Assembly (NCBI GenBank): GCA_029747585.1
Contig: JAPEVF010000625.1
Span: forward strand, 1 to 27,000
From: Pleurotus djamor
Taxonomy: Eukaryota > Basidiomycota > Agaricomycetes > Agaricales > Pleurotaceae
Reading direction: 5' to 3'
Length of the DNA stretch: 27,000 nucleotides
Numbering within the stretch: the stretch's first letter is position 1; the number at the start of each line of letters is the position of its first letter. The notes below the pieces were generated by a model that ran no database searches, had not been told where the DNA came from, and worked only from the letters and a program-made list of their open reading frames with translations. A program made the position numbers and the translations under genes. Positions 8,451 through 19,713 of the stretch are shown here, piece after piece.

Positions 8451-10887
8451 ATGCCAAAGGCTATTAAAATCCAGAAACCACGGGCCAAGGCTCCTCCGAA
8501 GGGAAAAGGAAAGGCCAAGGTCGCCGTCGACGCGACAGGTTCTGACGGTGAAGGCGCATCGACATCCAAAGGCAAGCAAAAGGCTAAAAAGGCTGTCAGT
8601 AACGAAGAGGAAGAAGACCAAGACGGGCTCACCAAGGTCCAATCAATGTACTTGCTATCGACACTAGATGAATACCTTGAGGCCCGGCTTTCCAAGCGCA
8701 AAGGCCTCGGACCCTTTTGGGCGAAATCGTTTCAAGGTCTTCTCGAGGTGACGGAAACTGATCCTAAGTTGTCCAAGGAAGAGGCGGATGTCTGCATGGA
8801 AAAGTTAAGATCCGTAAGTTCCAGTCCTTCGTATCAAGCGCGTAGCTGACTTACCAATGAAATATGATAGCGTTTCAAGAACTTCTACAACAACAAGGGG
8901 CGGGAGGGACGCGCCGCCAGCGTCAAGGTCTTGAACCTGCGAGCGAAACGTTCGAAGCGGAAACGCACACCGTGGAAAGTGTACCTGAGCCGGAACACCG
9001 AGAAACTACGCCCGGCCTTCCTGGAGATGTGGAAGAAGGATCCGCGATACGAAGAGGAGACCGAACCTCCCATCGACATCAAGAACACAGTCGCTCAAGA
9101 GCGATTTAAGGAGGAGTCCGATGCGGTAAGAGAGGAGATGACGCGTCGGGCAAATGGCGAGTGGGACGAGGACGAGGACGAGGAGGAAGGGGCGGAGGAG
9201 GCCTTGGACGAGGAGGAGAAAGCCTATAACAAGCTGATGGACATACAAGAGTGAGTTCGTGGTCGATGACAAGGACCGAGTATCAGCTTACCAAAAGCCC
9301 CTTCTACTAGAGCAATTGACATGCTGCCTAATACGTTGGTTGTCGCCCTCGACGAGATTCAAAAACAGACGAACTTTATTGGAACAATCACTTTAGTCGG
9401 TCCCGAGCCAAGGAGGGGAGGAAAACTTACCCGCATCCAGTACGTTACTAAGTTGAACATAAATTCCCTCGACTCATCCTCCACACGATAGCTACGCAAA
9501 CGGGAAGACACCAGTTGGTGCTGAATTGTCAGACCTGTTCTCCGAGGAGGTTGACAACCACCGCCGTGCGTTGCTAAGTTTTGCTGGAAAGGTATTCGGT
9601 AAGTTTGACTTCGAGCTTATCTGTATCACGTATACTCACCAATGTCGCTCTAGATCCTGAAATGCGCCGTGCCCTCGCTTTGAAACCTATGGGCTCAGAC
9701 CCGACTCCTCCCCCAGTTGCCAGCACATCAGCATCGGCGTCTAATGATCCCCGTGAAAGTGCTGGCTCGTCGTCGTCATCGGGATCCAACAATCCTGCTC
9801 AGGTTGAAGCAAGAGCTGAGGCTGAGCGGCCAGAGTTATCGAGGGAACAGGCATTGGAGGCGTTGAAGGAGAAAAGGAAGGGAAAAAAGAGGGCACTTAC
9901 AGCCACCGTTCCTCCCACCGCCGATACTCCCACCGATGATGGTGACGGCAGCCATCAAACGCCACCCACCTTAGCTCCATCGGCTCCGGAAACAGCTGTT
10001 GCCGGTATTCCAACCCAGGCTCGTTCGACGCGTTCGACACAGCGTTCGACACAGGCTCGCTCGGCGTCGACATCTGCCATCCGTCCCACTCAGATCATCC
10101 AGAATACCCAACCTCGTTCAGTATCCATGCCCGAGGCCGGCACCTCGAATCGTGAACCTCAAACACAATCGACACAGGCAAACATCGGGCGCGATGCACA
10201 CAATGATGCACCACCGGAGTGGCTGGAGGATGCCATGCTACTCCTTCAAGATTGTATTGGTCCCATGATTTGGGAGGAAGTTCTCGAAGCGTTGGTAGAG
10301 TTTGAGAGGAATGAAGGGTTCCCTTTTGGAAAGGTTCGTCATCTTTCTGATTTACTGAAGAGTAAGTTCGTGACGAATTCTCGCAGAACACGATTGCCTA
10401 TGTCCTACCTGCGGTGCAACGTCCTGAAGAGCTTAGCCAATGGATTCGAGCCGGGCGTAAGCAAGAATACGAGCCTGTCATCCCCGCCGATGGTGTCCCC
10501 AGCTTTGCTCGCCGTGTCTACCGCTGGTGGATGTCCTTGCAGCCCGCCGATCGTTTTACCATCCCTTTCGCTGAAGACGGTAGCAACCTCACGTGCGACA
10601 TCTTAAAGACAAGTGATATGGGAGAGAACAAGTTCAAAGATGTTGGGAAGCCGTCGATCAATGGGATTTATGGGGTTCTCTGCTGCTTACGGTGGTGGAT
10701 GCTTGCGACGGACGACTACACCGAATACGGGCTCACGAGCCTCCTCAATGACGTCTTATGGGTCCTTCGCCATCTTGTCGACATCAGAGACCCTCAACCT
10801 CGTTTCGTAGCCGCACCGAATAGCCGCAAGCGATCTACCCATGGCAATGAAGGTCCCTCGCAGAAGAAACCCCGCTCGCGCCATTAA
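8451..10887 (+). CDS. Agaricomycete-type nuclear/DNA-binding-like protein, KDZ passenger (719 aa, 6 exons)
   Basis: Exons 8451-8813, 8871-9250, 9311-9439, 9492-9598, 9654-10333 and 10387-10887; introns 52-60 nt, all phases agree. The N terminus is Lys-rich (MPKAIKIQKPRAKAPPKGKGK, nuclear-localisation-like). A helical module at about 65-150 has FW..., L..EEA..., RFKNFYNNKGR followed by basic KRSKRKRTPWKVYLSRN. FYNNKGR resembles the F-N-N motif seen in many uncharacterised agaricomycete proteins and loosely a homeodomain/Myb recognition helix. Then comes an acidic stretch (DEDEDEEEGAEEALDEEE), a globular part, a Ser/Thr/Pro/Gln-rich linker, and a C-terminal domain with PPEWLEDAMLLLQDCIG, QWIRAGRK and RRVYRWWMSLQP, ending in a basic tail (KRSTHGNE..KKPRSRH). 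It reads like a lineage-specific regulatory protein; function not known. It is divergent from the viroplasmin-like gene. Confidence 0.8.
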
Positions 10888-11227
10888 TCCGGACGTTTAT
10901 CAACTCAAGACATCCTTCGTTATCAATGACTTCCCTATGCACTCGTCTCCAAGCTACTGAACACCATGCACGCCTAGAAATATGCCCGTCCTTATTATCC
11001 CTTTCACTAGACCATAGACATACCTTAAGACTCGCAATTTAATGTTTTTGAACCATACAACGAAAGCTGCGAGCAAGCTCCTCTCTCAATGACCACTCGA
11101 CTTCGCATTTCCCTCTTGCTTTGATGACTCTGATGGCTGGTACTGATGTTCCTAATTTACAGTTACATTGACGACGTTGGTGGTTTGTAGTTACTGTCAG
11201 TAAGTCGCTGTTAATGGTTCATAATTC
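10888..11227. other. Inner right spacer of KDZ element
   Basis: Unique sequence to about 11155, probably the 3' region of the passenger gene, followed by one diverged repeat-like unit (agttac / gtaact motifs, 11160-11227) that is not matched exactly in the left arm. No gene seen. Confidence 0.5.
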
Positions 11228-12543
11228 TAACGTGTCCTTTTACAGTTACTTCGACGGTTTCGACGGTTTGTAGTCACTCTGGGTGAGTCGTTGCTCTCGC
11301 TCCATAGTCGCTTCTGACGTCTTCGTCCAGAGTTACTGCGAGGGTTCTCATATTTCCCTGTAACTGTAAGCACTTGACTTTCTCAGTCTATAGTCCCTTC
11401 TAACGCATTCGTTTATAGTTACTTTCACGTTCTTGGTGGTTCGAAGTAACTCTTAGTAAGTTGTCTTTCTTGCTCCATAGTCGCTTCTGACTGTTTCATT
11501 CGCAGTTACTTCAACGTTTTCGATGGTTCGTGGTTACTGTGAGTACCTTGAATTTCTTGCTCCATAGTCGCTTATGACGCTCTCGTTTGCAGTTACTTCG
11601 ATGGTTTTGATTGTTCCTAGTAACTGCCGGTAAGTCATCCTTCTCTGCTTAGAGTCGCTTCTAATACATTTCTTCGCAGTTACTTCAACGTTTTTGACGG
11701 TTCATAGTAACAGTGAGTATCTTACCCTTCTCTGCTCATAGTCGCTTCTGACGTCTTCGTTTACAGTTACTTCGACGGTTTTGACGGTTCGGAGTAACTC
11801 TGGGTAAGTCGTCCTTCTGAGCTTATAGTTGCTTCTAACGCTTTGTTCATAGTTACTTTGACGCTTTCCACGGTTTGCTGTTACTGTGAGTACTTTGACT
11901 TTCCTGGTCTATAGTCGTTTCTGACGTCTTCGTTCAGAGTTACTGCGACGATTTCCACAGTTCGCTGTTACTGTGAGTACCTTACCCTTCTTGGCTTATA
12001 GTCGCTTCTGACTCTTTCGTTCACAGTTACTTCGGCGATTTTGATGGTTTGAAGTTACTGTGAGTAAGTTGTCTCTCTTGGTCCATAGTCGCTTCTGACG
12101 TCTTCGTTTACAGTTACTTCGACGGTTTTGACGGTTCGGAGTAACTCTGGGTAAGTCGTCCTTCTTGCTCCATAGTCTCTTCTAACGTGTTCTTTCACAG
12201 TTACTCTGACGAAATTGATGGTTCGTTGTAACTGTGAGTGCCTTGCACTTCTTTGTCCACAGTCTCTACTAACACTCTTCTTCGTAGTTACTTCGACGAA
12301 ATTCACGATTTATAGTCACTGTGAGTACCTTGTCTTTCTTGCCTCACAGTTGCGCTGACGCTCAGCTTCACAGTTACTTTGACGATCTTTGTGTTTTAAA
12401 GTAACGGTGGCTCGTAGTTACTGTAGTAGATTAGTCAGTAGCTTGTAGTTACTTTAAGTCAAATCCATGTATATATGGCTTAAAATAACTACGTNTTTTT
12501 GCACTTTTGTGGCTTAAAGTCACTATTCCATCCAGTATTACTG
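11228..12543 (-). repeat. Right terminal inverted repeat of the KDZ element
   Basis: Reverse complement of 2370-3684, with the same order of 87-bp units and the same tip. It is one base longer because of an undetermined base at 12495 inside an A/T run (the left arm has six A where this arm has seven positions). Open frames inside it (for instance 12055-12306, identical to 2606-2857 on the other strand) are products of the repeat, because 87 bp is a multiple of three. Confidence 0.9.
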
Positions 12544-12551
12544 ACCCAGCC
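12544..12551 (+). repeat. Target-site duplication, right (acccagcc)
   Basis: Exact copy of 2363-2370. Removing the element plus one copy gives tcacccagcccagctactt, which aligns with ttacccagcccaaccaccc on the minus strand near 22910-22932. Confidence 0.85.
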
Positions 12552-14200
12552 CAGCTACTTCCGCAATCGTCCCCTACCCCATCGACGACCTCCAATAATG
12601 CGTCCTTGGGTATCAGGCTATCAGCAAACCGTTGACGCGTCGATGGTTCGGAACACCACATCCACGCCGTATCCGAACCACTCGATGGTGTCCAACTTGT
12701 ATCCGTATCCGGCTCGTTCAGCAGTCTGGCGACTCGCGCTTGACACACAGTCCTGAATGGTCTGTATAGGACGAAGAAGCAAGCCGGACGACGGCGAGAG
12801 GTTGGGTCTTGGGTCTTGGCTCGAGGAGCATGCAGCATGCATGGAGGTCGCTCATCCACCCATCCACCCATCCACGTTGGATAGCTACCTCCGCATCCGG
12901 CATCCCCCAATCCCAATCCCAGGCAGCACGACATACGTCGTTCGACGCACTTGCCCAGCGATCGTTGGATGGGCTTATGTTTCACCCAGACAGCCAGAGT
13001 AAGGAAGAAAGGGAGTCGAGGAGGGTTAGTCGTGCGGCCTGGATAGGATGGGTTTGGGTCGAATGAGAGTACGGAGGAAGTGGTGAGGTGCATTCGGAGA
13101 CAGAGACTGTCCGCCCGGTTTCCTCCCAGCGGCCTCGCTGTCCTCTGCTCTCCCTTCCTCCTTGCTCGTTCGTTAGCTCAGCATCCAAGTCTATCAAGCT
13201 CTTATGATCTTGCCGCTCGAGATCTACCCTCCTTCGACCCCGACCTCCAGCTCGCCAGCGTCTCCCTCTCTCCCCCTTCCTTCACCTCAATCTATGCCAT
13301 GATTCTGGTCATCGGGTAGAAGATAAGTGCGTTTGGGAGACTTTGGTCATCTACCTCCCTTCACCATCATCCAAATGACGTCCGCGTTCACTGGTCCTCT
13401 CGGACGCATTCAAACTCTAACTCTCGGATGCATCGAATCTCCAGCGCCGCCGCCGCCGCTGATGATGATGACGATGAACAACAACAACGTCGTTACGTCG
13501 TCTTCGAATTTCAAAGTGCCTTTTTCCTAGACATGGAGATACGGGGGGGTTAGTCCACGACTCTACCTTCGACGACCCCCACATTATTAAAGCCTACTCT
13601 ATGGCTTTTTTTTCTGCCAACTGCGCCTGTGGGTAGCGGGGTGTTGGGGTATTGGGATGCTTCATCTCACCATGGACAAGCCCGACCGTGGATGTGGACT
13701 GTCGTTGAAGTGGACTGGACGTTGAAGATTCGGGCTACGCGTACGCGTCGTGCGTTCATCCCGAATTTCTATCTACCTTATCAACGTTGATGAAGATCAT
13801 GCAGTCAAGCTTATCCGCCCCGGTTGGCTTGGTTTGTTGGATGTTGGACGTCTGGACCTTGACACACTGGCCTCTGTGTTGCCACTCAACTGTGACGAGT
13901 CCCGTTGGGATTCTACTCGAATATGTACGATTTCACGCGGACTTTTGCTTTCGAACTTCAATCTCTTACACACAGACTCTACCTTTGATCATACGTTCAT
14001 ACGTATAACCATTCTTGGACGGACATTTATATACATACGCCCCTTCACGCTTTATATGTACCTTCCACGGACTCTTTTCTCTTTCTTCTTTATCTTTGCT
14101 TTCAAATTTCAATACCTTCTCCACGGNACTCTACTCTTTTTTCGTACGTATGCCCTTCACGGACGGACGAACAACTTACATACTCTACGCTCTTTTTACC
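12544..14200 (+). repeat. Left copy of unclassified long repeat, inner part
   Basis: Continuation of the repeat interrupted by the KDZ element. It aligns with the minus strand of about 20297-22935. Shared blocks include acccagccca..cgcaa.cg.tcccta (12544), gacgaagaa.caa..agacga (12767), cgctgtcc.ctgct (13135), cctagac.tggag (13528), tgttggggtattggga (13642), gttgaagtggac (13706), gcgtcgtg.gttcatcccgaatttc (13746) and the inner tandem motif cggacggac..actctacgc near the end. Long open frames here (such as 13750-14205) are translations of the repeat. One undetermined base at 14127. Confidence 0.75.
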
Positions 14201-14964
14201 CTTGATACCACGGACACTTTCCTTTCTTTTCCTTTTGTCCTCTTCCTGTTCTTCTTTCTTCGTTCTTCCGTTTGTGCATTACCATGCATCCACGGTCTCA
14301 AACGGTACCAGAGTATACCTTCCCCTTCGTATCAATTCCGTATCCATGGACACACCAACTAATTGTCTAGCTACCTATCGTGCACCTACGTACGGTCCTC
14401 TCCAGTTCTTCGTTTCTTGTCTGGTTATTGGTCTTCTGCGGACGTTGCTTGAGTACTCCCAAGTTCCAACTTGGCTTGGTGTTGATTCCCTCGTAGATTA
14501 TTTACTTCCATACCTCGATACCTTGGAGCAGCAGGAGCTTTCGCTGCTTCATGAACGAAGCGGCACATAACCAGTCGTCATACAGATCGTAATACGCAGT
14601 GATAGCTTTGCATGATACGGCGTTTGGGGGTTCTGCCAGCCAATATGCTCGAGCAATGCACTTGTTTGTCTCACATGTCGTGAGGACTTGTCTGTTGATG
14701 AGAACGAAGAGCCTAGCTTGCAAAGAGGATGGCCAGTGGGACTTGGCAGAGTGACCATGTGCGCAACTTGGCTGATTTCCTCGAAATCTCAGGGTCGTAG
14801 CAAGTCCACTTTTTAGTTTTTCCAAAGTTTTTCCACTCTCTCAGAGCTACCGTCATCTCAAAGCTTTCGTTGTAGTAAGCATTTTGCGCTTGGACCGTGT
14901 TTTCAATGGTCTCAAATAATCATACAGTTGACGCGAATCCATGACATCTGCGTGAAGAACGAAG
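14201..14964. other. Spacer upstream of the F-box gene, no gene supported
   Basis: Pyrimidine-rich sequence continues from the repeat to about 14280. Beyond it, an open frame on the minus strand (14502-14825) has no recognisable domain and no supporting splice structure. The F-box promoter must lie at its right end. Confidence 0.5.
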
Positions 14965-16619
14965 ATGTCCTCGGCGGTTTCAGAGGTTCTCTCCACGCCA
15001 AAATTGCTTCGAATCATATTTTCCCTTTCCGACAACAACAGGTCCAGTCTATTCGTGAACAAGACGTGGGCTGAAGAAGTGATCTGCGTCGAATGGAACG
15101 AGGTGGATCAACCAGAGTGGTTGTTCCGTCTCCTCGCACCTCTTGTCCGTTCCAGACGAGACCTGAGCCTATACGTACGTGCATTGTAGCACGGCCCATC
15201 CTGTTTTTGAACAATACGGTTGATAATGGTTTTTATAAGACCTTCAACCGGCCACTTGAATCAACGGACTGGGACAGATTCAACCATTACGCATTCCGAG
15301 TGAAGGCTTTTATCCAAGATTCAATCCTTTTGGACGTGTCTGCCATTAAAGCACTACACAAGACCAGAGATCAAACCCATGATGGACTCCTTCCAAATGT
15401 TGACTACGTTTGCTGCCCTATCGACCCCGACTCGCTGCACATCTACCTCCATCCGCGACTTCATTCCCTCACACTATGTCTCGACCTCGACCTTGACATC
15501 AATCTCCAGCACAGCTATTTAAACGTCCGGAACATTAAAAAATCCTTCTCCATCATCAGTCAACGTGTTGCTTCCTCGTTGGGAGTGCTGTGCCTTAACT
15601 GCCAGCTGAATGATTATCTGTTGAGATTTGCCGATGAAAAACTGGCATTGACACTCCGTGAACTGAAAGAGCTCACTGAGGTGACCATACCTCCTCATTG
15701 GCTTTCCGAACGCGTAACGCTGGCTTCAAATCTATTCTCTGTAGAAACGCTCGAGCTTCAAGGTCTCGCAGAAACCCACATTGTCGCTACATTGTCGCCT
15801 CTCCTGGAGACGCATTCATTCCCCCTTCTCACCAGCCTCTCGCTTCTCGTTCCTTTTGAGAAGGCCATAGCAGCGTTCTCGTCGTGGGGTGGATCGGCGC
15901 ATCTCCTTTCGCTGTTCATTGATTCAGAGATGTTCGAACCGCCGGAGAGGTATAAGACCATGGTTCGGGTGATATCCAATGCTTTCCCGTCTCTTCAGAG
16001 ATTGCGTATCAGTGCAGTTTCCACGAACATACCGCCGAATACACCTACCCCTTGCCTCGTGTTTGACGCTGTGGAACCGATTTTACGGCTGCGATTCCTC
16101 TACCTTTTACGGGTATGCTATACAACACCGTTGCGATTGACAAGCGACGACTTTACTCGGATCCTCTGGTCGCTCCAATCCATCACATCCCTCCAACTGA
16201 ACCCCGCTCCATCGATTCCAACCGCCTCAAGCTTACACATATCGTGCCTGGCCGAACAATGCATAGCGTATCCGCCCATAGAGTGGCTCGGGCTGTACGT
16301 CGATACCTCCTCTGAAGGCTTTCGCAGCGTCAAAATAACAAAAGGTTTGTTAGCGCGTTTGGGGCATCTGGACTTTGGGTACTCGTCATTGAATCAAGAG
16401 GCGGTTAGACCTGTTATCAAGATGCTGAGTCAGATTCTACCTGGGTCTTGTCAGATTGAAGCGGAAACGCCTCATGGGGAGTATAAACTTGGTACAGGGA
16501 ACAGTCCACCGGAGTGGAATTTGGTTTCGTCCGTTGTACCAGTGTTCACAACGGCGGTGGGTCGAGGTGATATAGGCGAGGTATGTAGGTTGCAGATCAT
16601 GTGTACAACCAGGAGGTAG
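14965..16619 (+). CDS. F-box protein with degenerate leucine-rich repeats (529 aa, 2 exons)
   Basis: Exons 14965-15174 and 15240-16619 joined by a 65-nt intron (gtacgt..ataag) in phase 0. The N terminus carries the short F-box signature common in agaricomycetes: LSTPKLLRIIFSLSDNNRSSLFVNKTW, with W..VDQPEWLFRLLAPL following at about 45-62. After the splice comes FNRPLESTDWDRF, the standard next motif of this family. The rest is a leucine-rich, repeat-like array (LHSLTLCLDLDL, LTSLSLLVPF, LQRLRISAV, ITSLQLNPA). Such proteins recruit substrates to SCF ubiquitin ligases through Skp1 in the cytosol or nucleus; the target is unknown. These genes are highly expanded in mushrooms. Convergent with the SET-domain gene, with 201 bp between stop codons. 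A gtatgt near 16581 could be a further donor and change the last 13 residues. Confidence 0.8.
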
Positions 16620-16820
16620 ACGTGGTTTTTGTCCCATAAGTTCACTATCTCCCATTCGGTACCCGGAATATACTGTGAGCGCACAAAGATTCTGCTCGAA
16701 TTCCACTAGAAGAGTAATCGACACGGCAAAAAAGAAAAGCTACTACTGAACTGCCCTGCGCGTCCAAGCGTTGAGGCTCAAATTTCGAGCTGGCCGATGA
16801 TGAAATCCCAAACTATCAAG

Positions 16821-19341
16821 TCACTCATCGCATGACATTGTATCTGAATGGTGGTTAAGCGGAAAGAAAGCACCGTAGTCCAAGGTGAGCTCCGTTGTAG
16901 CTGGGATATACCGGCCTAAGATACTATTAGCGTTCTGCGTGTGACGGGTATCCTAAAAAGCCCACCGGCGTAGATCCCCAACCTCGGTGTCCCATTCACC
17001 AAGGATGCTACATACGTAACACAAGCATCAGAACCACTCAAAATGTGAGCACGAGAAGAGTCATACCAAAGGCAAATGTATTCGCATGCTGTCCATCAGC
17101 GTGGTTGATGAATCTCGCGACGTTTCCGCGGAAGAATGCATCAATGACCTTGCGGCTGTCGCCAAAGGTATCAAAGAGATAGTTACGGTTGAGGTGGCTG
17201 TAGATCGCGCTATATGCATGGTATGAGAGTGGTTCTGCTTTGAGAGGGCAAGGAAGAAGTACGGTACCTTCGAGAGCTTCCCGTACCCTCGTAGATTACT
17301 TCACCAGTGTATTCTTTGGTTAAAAGGGATAACAGGAGCCGGATAAGGAGAGGGGAGACAGGAGAGGGGGAAAAGCGCACCTGCAATCAAATCATTTTCC
17401 TCCGCATATTCACAGAGGTAAGCACCGAATCCATATTCAGACTGCTTGACTTCAACTTTCTAGAGTACATTTAGCAGGGTTAGTCCGTTGGCAGTCATTG
17501 AACCATTTGACAAACCTTCGAGAAGCGACCTTGGATTGCCCTGTTGACACAGGGGACGGGCTTCATAGCTAGAGAAGACAGGGATAAGTCCGCAAGGTTT
17601 GGCTCCTGCACTGAGCTTCTGAAGACTCACATCTACACAAGTACATAAGTATCATGTGAGATGACTTGATCCGTATAGAAACTGACCTTGAATGGCAGTT
17701 CAAGCAAACCTCCGGGTCGCATTCGCGGCTTGCGGCTTTGCAGGGGCAGATATTCGTAGAACAGGGGTCTTCGGCCAAAACGTGATATCGCATTGTTATC
17801 GTGCATTTGCAGCCGCGGATCCTCAAAGAGCCTAAAGGGTGGTGAATGCGAGGAATGGGAGGGGGGGAGGGGGCGAGGAGAGGAGGACCAACATGATTTG
17901 TTACATCCACAACGGTGCTGGCAATTCACGCGGGAATCAAAACATGGACAACCCTCAGTGCAGGTCCCTTGGTGAGCACAGACGATTTCTCTAGGACATA
18001 AATCAACGTCAGCAGTGGAAGATTTCAAGGAAAGCGGAGGAGGACGGACTCCTGATACTGTGTATTCTCTTGCCATCCTGCGTAAGAGGCGTAACATCAG
18101 ATCACAAAAGTATGCTTGAAGTAGAACGGAACTTACTAGATATAGCCGAAGTTGTCGCACTACGTTTCGTCTTGACTTCCGGATGAACATATTCATCACG
18201 GACTTGCTGCCTCCGATAGCTGAATACCTGAACACGCATTAGCCACGATGTAAAAACAAGAATGGTCCCTACCCACCTCACGACAAGGTTTCTTAAGAAT
18301 GACTGCAATGTCACAAGGAAGGGCATCAGGCTCCAGGTATATAAGGGTTTTGAAGAGCTCAATATCTTCATCCGCCCAAGCGACAAGGGGAAGTTGAAGA
18401 TAGTGAACAAAACACGACGAACCACACGGTTTCTTGGATACACGACGGCGGAGAGTCTCATTTGTTAACCTCGGGTTTTGCCGCCGCGGGAAGGCTGTAC
18501 GCGTATCGTGTGTATCGCAGTGCCCGACTATACAGTCAAGGTGGAAACAAAACTCCCGGACCAATTGGTTCCTAAATGTTGCTCTCGGGGTAACGTCCTT
18601 GGAGTCAAAGTAATCGGAAAACGTGAAGGGGTTCAGCTGCGGCTGGAATTCGGGGTAGTCCCTGTGCAGAGGTGGTTGGTACCCACTGTGTAAGGGAAGG
18701 GATTGACTGACCTCTGTGTTGCCTTGAGTAGCATCCCAAATTTCGCGTACTGAGGTTGAGTCGGTTGCAACGCGTGTACTAGAATTCCGGTATCATCAAT
18801 CTGCGCGATTGACAGCCCGTGGTTGATGTGAAGTTGCCTTGCAGCCTCGAGAACTAAAAGTTCAACTACCAAAGACAGTCAACCTGGAATTATCGTGTAA
18901 ACACAACAGGAAACAGGGAAGGGACTTACGTTCAGGGTCCAAATTTGAATCTGACATCCACGCGAAATCATATTTATATTCATGTGCGTATCTTTCGAGA
19001 TCGAACGAGGGGTTGTCTACGAAGGGGAAATATCCCATGGCTTCTGGGTCATCTCCGATGTGTCGATTGATATCCAGCGGAAGGCAGGATTCGTACGCTG
19101 GTGTCGGCCTAAAGTCATGGAAGTCTGGTATTTCGATCACTTGCAAAGCATCATTGATGTTGATATGTGTATCTGCTTGTGCTTCAGAAGGCTCTTCTAG
19201 AGTACCGACAGACTCCACAGTCGTCGTCGGCTGCAAGAGCTGCAGAAGATTGCGACAATAGATTTCATCAAGTGTATAGAACTCATTCCATGTTTTGCGA
19301 GACACATTGATACACAGGTAGGTAGTTTCGGTGACTGACAT
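16821..19341 (-). CDS. EZH2: Enhancer-of-zeste-like histone H3K27 methyltransferase (586 aa)
   Basis: Catalytic subunit of a PRC2-type complex, nuclear, expected to methylate H3 lysine 27. Minus-strand exons: 18930-19341, 18712-18853, 18277-18661, 18137-18227, 18050-18077, 17893-17990, 17687-17831, 17631-17632, 17516-17568, 17381-17459, 17268-17313, 17067-17209, 16966-17007, 16821-16915. The frame is open throughout. Domains: an MCSS/SANT2-like region (about 230-290: CFHLDCIVGHCDTH, KKPCGSSCF); the CXC cysteine cluster at about 353-434 (VCAHQGTC..CPCF, CGCNKSC, RGCKCT, CPCKAASRECDPEVCLNC), diagnostic of E(z); and a SET domain at about 453-573 (EYGFGAYL, AEYTGEVIYEG, NRNYLF, GNVARFINH at 522-530, LVNGTPRLGIYA, LTLDYGAFF). 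It is short for the family but has no missing core motif. Two points are uncertain: the start of exon 2 (18853 or 18865, both in frame), and the 2-nt exon at 17631-17632. If the 54-nt intron 17633-17686 is retained, the protein is 604 aa with a single intron after it. Confidence 0.88.
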
Positions 19342-19713
19342 CAAGTCTCAGAGTAGAAGGTCAATGAGAGCCGGGGAAGCACGATGTAGATGAAAAAACG
19401 CGCGTGGTGGTGGGAGATAAGGAGGCGTGTGTGCGCTCGCACAGCACGTTGTTGCCTAGGAGTAACAGGGGTACCTCCTTGGCCTTGTTCCATGGAATGA
19501 CGACAATCCCTCGCGATACCTCAGCTCTTTCGAAAGGAAAGTGGATCGGAAGATAGTCATGGTATACTTACAAATGCTTGGTGCTCTGACAAACGGAAAA
19601 TAACGCAAAAGCATGAGATGCGCATAAAGTAGTCTACATAGTACAACAGATAAGGAGCCGAAAATGGGGAGCTATGGGAAGTGGGGTGCGTAACAAACAT
19701 ATTGACAAAGTAT
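19342..19713. other. Spacer between SET-gene start and BRR2 remnant
   Basis: Left part is the upstream region of the SET-domain gene; right part (about 19560-19713) is A/T-richer and probably the 3' untranslated region of the BRR2 gene fragment. No open frame with a recognisable product. Confidence 0.5.

Larger units (their letters stand above)
2371..12543. mobile_element. Complete KDZ-superfamily DNA transposon with long terminal inverted repeats
   Basis: A 10.17-kb element, bounded by inverted repeats (2370/2371-3684 and 11228-12543), flanked by an exact 8-bp duplication. The termini read (c)agtaatactggatgg inward. It contains a KDZ transposase (minus strand, 3904-7399), a viroplasmin-like gene (minus, 7527-8233) and a nuclear-type gene (plus, 8451-10887). 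All three are open through every exon. KDZ (Kyakuja-Dileera-Zisupton) elements are known to be expanded in agaricomycetes and to carry passenger genes. The near identity of the two ends, the intact coding capacity and the clean target duplication indicate recent transposition. The TET/JBP gene reported in some KDZ elements is absent here. Confidence 0.93.

Noticed and set aside
8327..8701. Minus-strand open frames opposite the 719-aa gene's first exon
   Set aside because: They are shadows of the Lys/Glu-rich plus-strand exon and have no family match.
2371..12543. TET/JBP dioxygenase as a passenger of the KDZ element
   Set aside because: Such genes are known in some KDZ elements, but no HxD...H dioxygenase pattern was found in any frame between the terminal repeats.
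13750..14205. Long open frame rich in F, L, T and R
   Set aside because: It translates the inner part of the long repeat; the inverted copy at 20300-20740 keeps the DNA motif but not the frame.
14502..14825. 107-aa minus-strand open frame upstream of the F-box gene
   Set aside because: No recognised domain, no signal peptide and no consistent splice structure; left as unassigned spacer.
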